Assembly: GCA_040506275.1 (NCBI GenBank)
Contig: JBEVXD010000007.1
Location: 62,001 to 126,000, forward strand
Reading direction: 5' to 3'
Length of the DNA: 64,000 bases
From: Thiodiazotropha sp040506275
GTDB lineage: Bacteria > Pseudomonadota > Gammaproteobacteria > Chromatiales > Chromatiaceae
Shown: in pieces, positions 50,127 through 59,061 of the stretch
How positions within the stretch are numbered: the stretch's first letter is position 1
Layout: the number at the start of each line of letters is the position of its first letter
Translations under genes and position numbers: made by a program
Notes under the pieces: model-generated
Told to the model about the DNA's origin: nothing
What the model saw: the letters and a program-made list of their open reading frames with translations, nothing else
Database searches by the model: none

Positions 50127-51353
50127 CTAATTCATTCGATAGTGATCTTGCACGTATGCATTGACCAGCTCAACGAACTGCTCAGCAATATTCTCACCTT
50201 TAAGGGTGACAGTTTTTTCTCCATCCACGTAGACAGGTGCTGAAGGCGACTCCCCGGTTCCAGGCAGGCTGATCCCTATATTTGCCTGCTTACTCTCTCC
50301 TGGGCCATTTACAACACAACCCATGACTGCAACCGTCATAGAGGCCACCCCGGGGTATTTTTCACGCCATTCCGGCATACTATCTCGAAGATGGTTTTGC
50401 ACCTGCTTGGCCAGATGTTGAAAAAATGTACTGGTGGTCCGCCCACATCCGGGACAAGCAACAACCATGGGTGTAAATGCACTGATCCCCATGGATTGAA
50501 GCAGCTCCTGAGCAACAACCACTTCCTGGGTTCTCGCACCACCCGGCTCCGGCGTCAATGAGATTCGAATCGTATCTCCAATACCTTCCTGCAACAACAC
50601 AGCCAAGGCGGCACTGGAGGCTACAATCCCCTTTGAACCCATACCCGCTTCGGTAAGACCCAGGTGAAGGGCATAATCGCAGCGCTTTGCCAGTTCACGA
50701 TAGACAGCGATCAAATCCTGCACTCCGCTCATCTTACAGGAGAGGACGATTTGTTCAGGCGACAGGCCAAGCTCCAGAGCCTGTTCAGCACTTTCCAGGG
50801 CAGAAGTCACCATGATCTCACGTGTCATCTGATCTGCATCCAGTGGATTAGCAGAATTTGCATTCTGATCCATCATACGGGCGACGAGTCCCTTATCCAG
50901 ACTGCCCCAGTTAACACCGATTCGAACCGGCTTTTCATAGCGGCAAGCCAGTTCGATCATCTGTGCGAACTGATTGTCACGCTTCTCACCACTTCCCACA
51001 TTACCCGGATTGATACGATATTTTGCCAAGGCTTGCGCGCAATCGGGATAGTCGCTCAACAACCGGTGGCCATTGAAATGGAAATCTCCGACCAGAGGGA
51101 CATCAAGACCCATCTGTTCCAGACGGTCTCGAATTTTGGGTACAGCCTCGGCTGCGGCCTCATTATTTACGGTGATTCGAACCAACTTAGAACCTGCACG
51201 AGCAAGTGCTGCCACCTGCTTTGTAGTCGCCTCGATATCAGCTGTATCGGTGTTGGTCATAGATTGTACGACCACAGGTGCGTCACTCCCAATGTGTACT
51301 CCGCCAACCAGAACACTCCGGGTTTGATGTCTTTGAATTGCCACGCTTGTCAA
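50127..51353 (-). CDS. ispG: 4-hydroxy-3-methylbut-2-enyl diphosphate synthase IspG
   Basis: 408 residues. TIM-barrel half (PVVVQSMTNTDTADIEAT, GDFHFNGH, NPGNVG) and the C-terminal [4Fe-4S] half with CPGCGRTT and CVVNGPGE. The enzyme makes HMBPP in the MEP isoprenoid pathway. Cluster cysteines and the essential Glu in NGPGES are in place. The start is 149 bp from the SQR-like gene. Housekeeping. Confidence 0.97.
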   Translation of the reverse strand: MTSVAIQRHQTRSVLVGGVHIGSDAPVVVQSMTNTDTADIEATTKQVAALARAGSKLVRITVNNEAAAEAVPKIRDRLEQMGLDVPLVGDFHFNGHRLLSDYPDCAQALAKYRINPGNVGSGEKRDNQFAQMIELACRYEKPVRIGVNWGSLDKGLVARMMDQNANSANPLDADQMTREIMVTSALESAEQALELGLSPEQIVLSCKMSGVQDLIAVYRELAKRCDYALHLGLTEAGMGSKGIVASSAALAVLLQEGIGDTIRISLTPEPGGARTQEVVVAQELLQSMGISAFTPMVVACPGCGRTTSTFFQHLAKQVQNHLRDSMPEWREKYPGVASMTVAVMGCVVNGPGESKQANIGISLPGTGESPSAPVYVDGEKTVTLKGENIAEQFVELVNAYVQDHYRMN

Positions 51354-51464
51354 TGCCTCGGTTTACCTACTGGGTTGGCACGATTTTGCCTGACTGGAGG
51401 TGCCTCGCCAACACCCTTGTGAAAGCGCAACGGTGAGAAAGTTCATGGTACATGCGCAGATCAT

Positions 51465-51483
51465 GCCCGGCCGACGGCCGGGC
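51465..51483. terminator. Perfect 8-bp hairpin after the SQR-like gene
   Basis: GCCCGGCC GAC GGCCGGGC. It lies 18 bp beyond the SQR-like stop but lacks a T tract on the minus strand, so it may be a weak terminator or a processing hairpin. Confidence 0.45.
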
Positions 51484-51501
51484 TGTTGTGATTACCGTAA
51501 A

Positions 51502-52770
51502 CTACTTCAGTTTACCGATACCTAACATCTTCAATATATATTTTTCATAAATTGGTTCTGATGTGCCTTTCTTCATCTTTCTGATAAAGTATTTTTCAAA
51601 CGCGATCTTAGCCATATGCACCCATTTGCCTTTCTTGAACCAGGCGACATTGCGAGGAGGGATTTGAGGCAGAGCTACAAAGGCTGCTCCCGTATCTCCC
51701 ATATCTGCCAGGCAGATGGCGTTCCAGGTAGCCAGTGTCGTACCCTCTTTTCCTGCCAGTTCATCAGCAATATTGTGCACAATGGCGGTTACCATTGACT
51801 CGATCATATAGCCGGTCTTTGGAGCACCAGTTGGCACAGCGGTCGCCTCTACAGGCGGTATAGCGATACAAACACCGGCAGCATAGATATTGGGATATTT
51901 TGGATTGCGCTGATGGTCATCTACAAACACGAAGCCGCGAGGATTACACAACCCTTCAACTTCCGCCACGGCTTCAACACCTTTGAAGGCTGGCAGCATC
52001 ATCGAATATTTAAACTCAAGTTCATGATCTTTGATCTTGTGACCAGAATCATCGTACTGTTCGACAATCATCTTACCCTGTTCAACCTTCGTCACCTTGG
52101 CATTGGTTATCCAGTTGATATGGTGGTTACGGAAATCACTCTCCAGAAAACCCTTTGAGTCCCCCACACCACCAAGACCGAGGTGGCCGATGTAGGGCTC
52201 GGATGTAACAAAGGTCATCGGCACTTTGTCACGAACTTTCCGCTTTCGCAGATCCGAATCCATGATGAATGAAAATTCATAAGCCGGTCCGAAGCAACTG
52301 GCAAATGGCATCGCACCGATAACCACATGCCCAGGATCATCCAACAGATCGAGATAAGCCTGATAAGCCTTTTCAGCATGATCAACGGTGCAGATTGATT
52401 CGGTAAAACCTTCTGGCCCTGAGCCCTCAACCTCTTCAAATGCCAATCTAGGCCCGGTTGCAATTACCAGGTAGTCATAGTCGACCGTATCTCCACCATC
52501 CAGGGTTACCTTATTGGCATCAGGATCAATTTTAGCAACCCGATCAGCAATGAAGTTTATCCCTTTCCGCTCTAAATGAGGGCGAATATCAAAGGTGATA
52601 TGGGAGCGATCACGCCAACCCACCGCCAGCCAGGGATTTGAGGGAACGAACTGGAAATACTCTCTCTCGTTAATCATGGTTACTTCATGTTCACGACCGA
52701 GTTCCATGCGAAGTTCATAAGCACAGGGCATACCACCTGTACCGGCACCTACTACAACGATATGCGCCAT
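51502..52770 (-). CDS. SQR-like FAD-dependent oxidoreductase (sulfide:quinone reductase family)
   Basis: 422 residues from ATG 52770, 10 bp behind GGAGG. FAD motif VVVGAGTGGMPCAYEL, ATG region DYLVIATGPRLAF, and candidate redox cysteines in SICTVDH, ASCFGPAYEF and GVCIAIPP, matching the three-cysteine layout of sulfide:quinone reductases. The C-terminal amphipathic part (FEKYFIRKMKKGTSEP) fits membrane association. It oxidises sulfide to polysulfide with quinone. The exact SQR type cannot be settled by eye; it may be one of the divergent types III-VI. It provides a second sulfide route next to FccAB. Confidence 0.8.
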   Translation of the reverse strand: MAHIVVVGAGTGGMPCAYELRMELGREHEVTMINEREYFQFVPSNPWLAVGWRDRSHITFDIRPHLERKGINFIADRVAKIDPDANKVTLDGGDTVDYDYLVIATGPRLAFEEVEGSGPEGFTESICTVDHAEKAYQAYLDLLDDPGHVVIGAMPFASCFGPAYEFSFIMDSDLRKRKVRDKVPMTFVTSEPYIGHLGLGGVGDSKGFLESDFRNHHINWITNAKVTKVEQGKMIVEQYDDSGHKIKDHELEFKYSMMLPAFKGVEAVAEVEGLCNPRGFVFVDDHQRNPKYPNIYAAGVCIAIPPVEATAVPTGAPKTGYMIESMVTAIVHNIADELAGKEGTTLATWNAICLADMGDTGAAFVALPQIPPRNVAWFKKGKWVHMAKIAFEKYFIRKMKKGTSEPIYEKYILKMLGIGKLK

Positions 52771-53034
52771 CTTAGAAAAACCTCCATCCACTCCTGAAAT
52801 TATAATTATGCGGTGATGCCAGGAGAGGAGACAACACCGCTAGTCTGTGAACTTAGGAGTCTATAGTCAAGCTACTGAAAATTAAAGTTAATAAAGTATT
52901 TCCGCATACAGTAATCTACTGCATTACTTATGACGCACAGATCCGCTTCAACTGCTCTCCAGTATTCAATCAAACGACTTAAAATACACCACCTGATCCG
53001 AACCTTGGGGTTAAAAAGCTACTACGCGGCACCC

Positions 53035-53805
53035 CTACTGGAGAGAAAACCACTCACTGACGGTATGTTGTGCGGCAAGGCTGAGTTGAGCTTCCAATTG
53101 TGGAAGATGTTGGGTGATCAGGGATTTGACCAGGTCTACAGAATTATTTTTCTCACTGATATGGGAGGCAACTAAATTACTCAAACCATCAATAGGCAGT
53201 TGGTTCAATAACTGTAATGCTTGCTGGTTACTCAAATGGCCAAGAGCACCACCAACCCTGGCTTGTAATGCGCGGGGATAGGGACCATTTGCCAACATCT
53301 CAGAATCATGATTAAACTCCAAGACCAGGCTATCGCAACCCTTCAGTATCTGGGTGATATGGGGCGTTATATGGCCAACATCAGTCAATACCCCCAGGCA
53401 CTGTCTGTTTGAGGTGAATACGAATTGGCAGGGTTCTCTGGAATCGTGTGGTACAGGATAGGGAAGTACAGAAATGTCACCAATAGAGAATGAACCGGCA
53501 TGGCAGTCGATCAGTTGCAGATCGGGGAGAGCACCGTATTTGTCACTGTGAAAGGTGCCTGGGGTCATCCATACAGGTAGCTGGTGACGCCTCGCCATGG
53601 CACCCACACCCCGTATGTGGTCACCATGTTCATGGGTCACCAGAATTGCGTCAAGCGTGGTCGGGTCAACAGCCAACTGGCTGAGCCTTGCCTCTACTTC
53701 ACGTGCCGCAAACCCACAATCCAACAACACCCTGACATTGGCAGTCTCTACCAGCAGCGCATTACCCCGACTGCCGCTTCCGAGAAACGCGAAGCGTAGT
53801 GACAC
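53035..53805 (-). CDS. Metallo-beta-lactamase-fold hydrolase (YycJ/WalJ-like)
   Basis: 256 residues. Metal ligands: VTHEHGDHIRG (HxHxDH), PVPHDSREP, VLTDVGH and the last His in ASHISEKN. The gene is transcribed with bamC and dapA in several gammaproteobacteria; here it follows bamC by 30 bp, and dapA precedes it. Probably an MBL exonuclease/phosphodiesterase-type hydrolase. Substrate unknown. Confidence 0.9.
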   Translation of the reverse strand: MSLRFAFLGSGSRGNALLVETANVRVLLDCGFAAREVEARLSQLAVDPTTLDAILVTHEHGDHIRGVGAMARRHQLPVWMTPGTFHSDKYGALPDLQLIDCHAGSFSIGDISVLPYPVPHDSREPCQFVFTSNRQCLGVLTDVGHITPHITQILKGCDSLVLEFNHDSEMLANGPYPRALQARVGGALGHLSNQQALQLLNQLPIDGLSNLVASHISEKNNSVDLVKSLITQHLPQLEAQLSLAAQHTVSEWFSLQ

Positions 53806-53835
53806 TAGTGCAGTGAAACGTATAGATGGCCCATA

Positions 53836-54984
53836 TCAGCGTATCTGTTCGTGAATCAAGCCGAGTATGGTTTCAACTGCTAAGGCATCAGCTGGCTCGC
53901 CTTGCTCATCTCTCACTACTATCTGGGTGCTTGCTCCATCAGGTATCAGCTTCACCTGGTATTGAGCCTCGCGATCAAGCTTATCTTCATCGTCCGACCA
54001 GAAAGCAAGTTTGGAGAAAAAGCCCTCCTCCTCTCTCTTATCTTCCGATAATTCACTGTAACGAACAAAATAGGTGCCATTGGAACGATCCCGGTCTTCC
54101 ACTGCAAATCCAACCCGGTCAAGCGCAACCCCAGTGAGTCTCCAGGCTCGGGCAAACTCTTCGTCGATCCATAACTCTTGTGTTTCTCCATTCGTCAGCA
54201 GACGAGAACGATCTCCTCGGTCATCAGATGCTGATATTGCCTCTTTAGCCTTTTCAGAATTGGCACCGAGATGGACCATAAGACTGCGAAGCATAGCGGC
54301 TTCAATCTCCGGGTCATTTGCACGAGGCGTCCAATAGGTGGTATCTGCATCGCCACTGATATCCTCCTTCAGCTTCTCTTCCAATCCTCTGTGCGTTAAA
54401 TAGAGCTCAGTTGTTCCTTGCTCAAGTCCTCTATCCAACCGAACCCGAAACTGATCACGGGTTGCCGATGAGTAGATCCCACCTAACGCTTTTCTGAAGA
54501 ATTCTGTAATAAAGCCTTGCTTGATATCGGCACGGCTCTCCAGCCAGTCAGTTTTCATGACGCCGACCTGTGGATTCTGTTCGATCAGAAGCAGACCATT
54601 TTTACGCCAGAATTCCACTACTTTGGGCCAAACACGCCGCGGTTCAGAGTCTATTACCAACCAGCGCTTATCGCCATCACGTTCGACTCTTATACCTTCA
54701 AATTCAGGCAATATCTCCTCGGCGACTATAGAGCCGGAAGTCCGCTTATCCCGCTGACTGGCGTACTCCTCATAGGAGGCACTGCCAGCACCAGGTATGG
54801 CCATAGTATCCTGAATGGATTTACTGGTTAGGTCTGGTGGTATTTCCAGATCATCAACAGTCTCTTGCTGGGTTCTGTATTCACGCTCCGAGTCGGAGAA
54901 ATATCCACCATCAGAACTGCAACCAGACAATGACAGAATCAACAAGGATAGAGAGAGAGAAATTAGGTTTAAGCGCATATTCAA
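53836..54984 (-). CDS. bamC: Outer-membrane assembly lipoprotein BamC
   Basis: 382 residues. Lipobox ILSLSGC near the start, an unstructured N-terminal strap (EREYRTQQETVDDLEIPPDL, which contacts BamD), then two helix-grip domains. BamC is an accessory of the BAM machine that inserts beta-barrel proteins. Neighbour dapA is the classic partner. Length is a little above the E. coli protein. Second gene of dapA-bamC. Confidence 0.93.
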   Translation of the reverse strand: MNMRLNLISLSLSLLILSLSGCSSDGGYFSDSEREYRTQQETVDDLEIPPDLTSKSIQDTMAIPGAGSASYEEYASQRDKRTSGSIVAEEILPEFEGIRVERDGDKRWLVIDSEPRRVWPKVVEFWRKNGLLLIEQNPQVGVMKTDWLESRADIKQGFITEFFRKALGGIYSSATRDQFRVRLDRGLEQGTTELYLTHRGLEEKLKEDISGDADTTYWTPRANDPEIEAAMLRSLMVHLGANSEKAKEAISASDDRGDRSRLLTNGETQELWIDEEFARAWRLTGVALDRVGFAVEDRDRSNGTYFVRYSELSEDKREEEGFFSKLAFWSDDEDKLDREAQYQVKLIPDGASTQIVVRDEQGEPADALAVETILGLIHEQIR

Positions 54985-55105
54985 GGAGTTTTGCCGGGTT
55001 GTACTGTGTTGCCTATGACAAGGATTTCGACGTCAAGTTTACAGCATGAAGAGGTTTGGCACTTCTTACTCGGAACTTTCAGTGCATGTAGGATGTATCC
55101 GATAC

Positions 55106-55981
55106 TCACAAAACCCCTGCCTGCTGCATGGCAGCACGCACTGAAGGCTCTGATGTCTGTGTCATCCAGGTAAGCGGTAAGCGAATACCCTTCTGAGCAA
55201 GCCCAAGCTCAGCCATCGCCCATTTTGCCGGAATCGGGCTCGATTCTACGAAAAGTGCACTGTGCAATCCTGCCAGACGTTTATCAATGGCTTCTGCCTC
55301 AGAACGATTGCCTGCCAACGCGGCCGCCACCATATCATGCATCAAACCTGGTGCCACATTCGCTGTTACTGAGATAACCCCATGACCACCTCGCAGCAGA
55401 AATTCACAACCCGTGGCATCATCGCCGCTATAAAGGGTGAAATCAGAACTACATAGATCCTTTATCTGCTGTAACCGGTCAAGGTCACCTGTTGCCTCTT
55501 TAACCCCGATAATATTCGGTATAGGGGCCAGCCGGGCAACGGTCTCGGGCAGCATATCGCAGGCGGTACGGCCTGGGACATTATAGAGAATCTGAGGTAT
55601 ATCTACTGCTTCGGCCACAGCCTTATAGTGTTGATAGAGCCCTTCCTGAGTAGGCTTGTTGTAATAGGGTGTAACCAATAAACAGGCATCTGCGCCAGCC
55701 TCTTTAGCGCATCGGGTCAGGTCTATCGCCTCTCGGGTGGCATTTGCCCCGGTACCTGCAATAACAGGAATTCGTCCGTTAACATACTCAACCACTCGAC
55801 GAATAACCGCACAATGCTCCTCTTCATCAAGGGTAGCCGACTCTCCGGTCGTACCGACGGCCACTATGGCATCACTGCCCTGCTCGATGTGAAAATCCAC
55901 CAATCCACGCAGAGCGCCATCGTCCAGAACGCCACCTTCACTCATGGGAGTGATCATTGCTACCATACTGCCGTGAAACAT
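55106..55981 (-). CDS. dapA: 4-hydroxy-tetrahydrodipicolinate synthase DapA
   Basis: 291 residues. The catalytic Lys is in NIIGVKEATGD, the Tyr in ILYNVPGRTACDM, and TTGESATLDEEEH is the pyruvate-binding part. Makes the first committed intermediate of lysine and diaminopimelate (peptidoglycan) synthesis. Upstream, gcvR is divergent, the order found in E. coli and relatives. Confidence 0.97.
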   Translation of the reverse strand: MFHGSMVAMITPMSEGGVLDDGALRGLVDFHIEQGSDAIVAVGTTGESATLDEEEHCAVIRRVVEYVNGRIPVIAGTGANATREAIDLTRCAKEAGADACLLVTPYYNKPTQEGLYQHYKAVAEAVDIPQILYNVPGRTACDMLPETVARLAPIPNIIGVKEATGDLDRLQQIKDLCSSDFTLYSGDDATGCEFLLRGGHGVISVTANVAPGLMHDMVAAALAGNRSEAEAIDKRLAGLHSALFVESSPIPAKWAMAELGLAQKGIRLPLTWMTQTSEPSVRAAMQQAGVL

Positions 55982-56139
55982 CAGTCCACACCCCTAATTT
56001 TGATCAATCCGCAATGTTAGCCTGTGGCTTGTGACTCTGACAAGTGGTACAAAATTAAACCATGACATATCGCTTGTGACTCACCCCTGGTGGTACACTC
56101 AACTAAATCCTTAACAATAACTGACTGTAAGAGATCCCA

Positions 56140-56679
56140 ATGTCCACACCCAAGAACTTTCTGGTTATCTCAGCACTCGGCAAAGACCAACCCGGCATCG
56201 TAAAGAATCTTTCCAAAAAGATCCTGGACGAGGGCTGCAATATTGCTGATAGCCGGATGACCGTACTCGGTGGTGAATTCGCCATACTGCTTCTGATCGA
56301 GGGGCCTTGGAATACCCTGGCCAAACTGGAGTCAGCTGTACCTGAATTGCAAAAAGATTTGGGCCTGACGATCATCTGCAAACGTACAGAGGGTCGGATT
56401 CAATCGAGCAATCAACTGCCCTATCTTGTTGAGGTGGTCTCAATGGATCACCCCGGCATTGTCAATCAACTGGCTGATTTTTTCTCCGAGCGTCAAATCA
56501 ACATTGAAGATATGACTACCAGTAGCTATTCCGCAGCCCACACCGGCACACCGATGTTCTCGGTCCACCTGAGTGTTGGCATACCATCGGAAACCCAGAT
56601 TGCCGTTCTGAGAGAGGAGTTCATGGATTACTGTGATGCCCTCAACCTCGACGCAGTCATAGAACCGATCAAAGGTTAA
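56140..56679 (+). CDS. gcvR: Glycine cleavage system transcriptional repressor-like ACT protein GcvR
   Basis: 179 residues with two ACT domains (NFLVISALGKDQPGIVKNLSKKI and YLVEVVSMDHPGIVNQLADFF). GcvR binds glycine or GcvA to regulate the glycine cleavage operon in E. coli. The adjacent order dapA/gcvR/bcp is a standard gammaproteobacterial neighbourhood. Ends 16 bp before the peroxiredoxin gene. Confidence 0.9.
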   Translation: MSTPKNFLVISALGKDQPGIVKNLSKKILDEGCNIADSRMTVLGGEFAILLLIEGPWNTLAKLESAVPELQKDLGLTIICKRTEGRIQSSNQLPYLVEVVSMDHPGIVNQLADFFSERQINIEDMTTSSYSAAHTGTPMFSVHLSVGIPSETQIAVLREEFMDYCDALNLDAVIEPIKG

Positions 56680-56695
56680 GGAGGAATCACCACAA

Positions 56696-57181
56696 ATGAG
56701 CGCTGTCGCCATTGGAAAACCCGTAGCTGATATCCCACTGCCTGCTACGGGAGATAAAGAGATAAAATTCAGTGATTTCCGGGGTAAACCGATCATTCTT
56801 TACTTCTACCCCAAAGCAAGCACACCAGGCTGTACCCAAGAAGGTCTGGATTTTACTGCTGCAATTGCCAAATTCCGCCGACAATCTGCTGTCATACTTG
56901 GTGCCTCCCGAGATGGAGTGAAAGCTCAGGAAAATTTCAAATCCAAGCAAGGGTTCCCCTTTGATCTGTTATCTGACAAGGATGAAACCTTATGCCAGGC
57001 CTTCGATGTCATAAAAATGAAATCGATGTATGGCAAAAAGGTAAGAGGAATAGAGCGAAGCACTTTTCTCATCGATGAAGAGGGAAACTTACGTCATGAA
57101 TGGCGAAAAGTTAAAGTGAAAGGCCACGCTGAAGAGGTATTGGAGACGCTTAAGGCCATGCGGGCTGGAAATCTCTCCTGA
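56696..57181 (+). CDS. bcp: Bcp-type peroxiredoxin (thiol peroxidase), 1-Cys form
   Basis: 161 residues. The peroxidatic Cys46 is in ASTPGCTQEGLDF; where most Bcp/PrxQ proteins have a second Cys five residues on (EACDF) this one has Leu51. Cys100 (DETLCQAF) is the only other Cys. It reduces hydroperoxides with thioredoxin or glutaredoxin. Close to gcvR as in E. coli. Confidence 0.93.
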   Translation: MSAVAIGKPVADIPLPATGDKEIKFSDFRGKPIILYFYPKASTPGCTQEGLDFTAAIAKFRRQSAVILGASRDGVKAQENFKSKQGFPFDLLSDKDETLCQAFDVIKMKSMYGKKVRGIERSTFLIDEEGNLRHEWRKVKVKGHAEEVLETLKAMRAGNLS

Positions 57182-57257
57182 ACCAATACATTAATAACCG
57201 ATGTAATGAGTTTCATGGAAGTGAAGCTCATCGCCTGTCTGAGAATTGAGACCGAGC

Positions 57258-58667
57258 ATGTCAGAATCTGAAACTAAAAAACCTCGATTGTTTGTCCTTG
57301 ATACCAATGTGCTGATGCATGATCCGACCGCCCTCTTCCGCTTCAAGGAACACGATATCTATCTTCCCATGGTGGTGCTTGAAGAGCTGGACAAGGGTAA
57401 GAAGGGCATGTCAGAAGTGGCACGAAATGTACGCCAGACCAGTCGCTTTCTCGATGAATTGATGGGACATGCATCCCAAGAGACGATCAGCCAGGGAATA
57501 CCCTTGAATACCCTGCAACTGAATGGCAGCAGTGACTCGATATCGGGACACCTGAGGTTTCAAACCAAGCCAGTGACAAAGGATCTACCTCTATCCTTAC
57601 CGGGTAACACCCCTGATAACAACATACTCGCCACTGCACTTGAACTTCAAATTGAATACCCCGAAAAGCGTATCGTCCTGGTATCCAAGGATATCAATCT
57701 GCGCATAAAGGCCACCGTTCTTGGTATCCGGGCAGAGGATTATAGCAATGACCAGGTGCTGGAAGATGTCAATCTGCTCTACAGTGGCCTCGATGAGGTT
57801 GAGTCTGATTTCTGGGAGCAACATACCAAAGAGCTTGAATCATGGCAGGAGGAAGGTAGAACCTTCTATCGTGTCAGTGGACCCGATACTCAATCCTGGT
57901 ACCCGAGTCAGTGTCTCTATTTGAAAGGCGACGATGGATTCCAGGCAATTGTCAGGGAAAAACAGGATGAAAGCGCCATCATCGAATTGGCAGAAGACTA
58001 CAGTAATTCCAAGCATGCTGTTTGGGGCATCACCGCGCGCAATCAAGAGCAAAATTATGCGCTTAATCTATTGCTCGACCCGAACCTGGACTTCGTATCT
58101 CTGTTGGGTACCGCCGGCACAGGTAAAACCCTGTTAACCCTCGCGGCCGGATTGGTGCAGACACTGGATCTCAATATCTATCGTGAGATCATCATGACCA
58201 GGGTCACTGTTCCTGTGGGTGAGGACATCGGTTTTCTACCCGGCACCGAGGAAGAAAAAATGACCCCCTGGATGGGAGCGTTGATGGATAATCTGGAGGT
58301 ACTCACCCAGACTGAAGGTGGCGAATGGGGTCGTGCTGCTACAGAAGACCTGCTGCGCAGCCGTATTCGAATCCACTCCCTCAACTTCATGCGCGGCAGA
58401 ACCTTCCTCAACAAATTCATCATCCTCGATGAAGCCCAGAATCTCACACCAAAGCAGATGAAAACATTAATCACCCGAGCAGGACCTGGAACCAAGATAG
58501 TCTGTCTGGGAAATGTCGCGCAAATTGATACGCCCTACCTGACCGAGACCACTTCCGGTCTGACCTATGCGGTGGATCGTTTCAAAAACTGGCCTCATAG
58601 TGGCCATATCACCTTGCAGCGAGGAGAACGCTCTCGATTGGCTGACTATGCTTCTGCAAACCTTTAA
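57258..58667 (+). CDS. PhoH-family PIN-ATPase
   Basis: 469 residues from ATG 57258 (TTG 57246 is possible). A PIN nuclease domain (RLFVLDTNVLMHDPTAL, acidic residues in NNILATALEL and VSKDINLRIKA) is fused to a PhoH ATPase with Walker A GTAGTGKTLLT and Walker B FIILDEAQNLTP. Of the PhoH2 order, known as RNA helicase-endonucleases. Possible role in RNA decay under stress. Follows bcp by 76 bp. Confidence 0.92.
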   Translation: MSESETKKPRLFVLDTNVLMHDPTALFRFKEHDIYLPMVVLEELDKGKKGMSEVARNVRQTSRFLDELMGHASQETISQGIPLNTLQLNGSSDSISGHLRFQTKPVTKDLPLSLPGNTPDNNILATALELQIEYPEKRIVLVSKDINLRIKATVLGIRAEDYSNDQVLEDVNLLYSGLDEVESDFWEQHTKELESWQEEGRTFYRVSGPDTQSWYPSQCLYLKGDDGFQAIVREKQDESAIIELAEDYSNSKHAVWGITARNQEQNYALNLLLDPNLDFVSLLGTAGTGKTLLTLAAGLVQTLDLNIYREIIMTRVTVPVGEDIGFLPGTEEEKMTPWMGALMDNLEVLTQTEGGEWGRAATEDLLRSRIRIHSLNFMRGRTFLNKFIILDEAQNLTPKQMKTLITRAGPGTKIVCLGNVAQIDTPYLTETTSGLTYAVDRFKNWPHSGHITLQRGERSRLADYASANL

Positions 58668-59061
58668 GTATCCCCAGTTCAATTCATGAATCGCCTCCTG
58701 GCAGCTGGTAGGGCACGGCTCTGACGCAACCCACTAAACGTGTGCAATAGACCACTACTGCCCTATCAAATCAGTTCAGGTTACTTTTTCTGGATTGCGT
58801 TGGTTGGATTTATTTAGCTTTTTTCACATGTCGAGAGATGACATATGTTGTTTTTTTACATCCCATCGCGAGCCGTTGGGCATGCCCTGCCATAGAGGTG
58901 AGAAATTTTTTGTAGCTGGGGAAGCTTGTGGGACAGTTGTGGCAACAAACCGATGTCCGCTCACATAGAAATAATAAAAACCTACATTGGTTGGCACCCA
59001 CACCAACCACCTGATGTTAACGCTATTTGAATCTCTTGATGTGCCAGGGTCTAAGGGCCGC
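58668..59061. other. Intergenic region after the PhoH gene
   Basis: 394 bp. Two overlapping minus-strand frames of 60-66 codons exist (58810-59010) but neither has a ribosome site or known motif. The segment might be an old gene remnant. T-runs at 58852-58858 (TTTTTTT) lie on the plus strand. Nothing else seen. Confidence 0.35.

Noticed and set aside
51465..51483. Strong terminator after the SQR-like gene
   Set aside because: The hairpin is perfect but no T tract follows on the minus strand, so it is reported only as a low-confidence terminator.
58810..59010. Small minus-strand gene between PhoH and the hybrid kinase
   Set aside because: Two frames overlap with equal plausibility, no ribosome site, no motif; listed only as intergenic.
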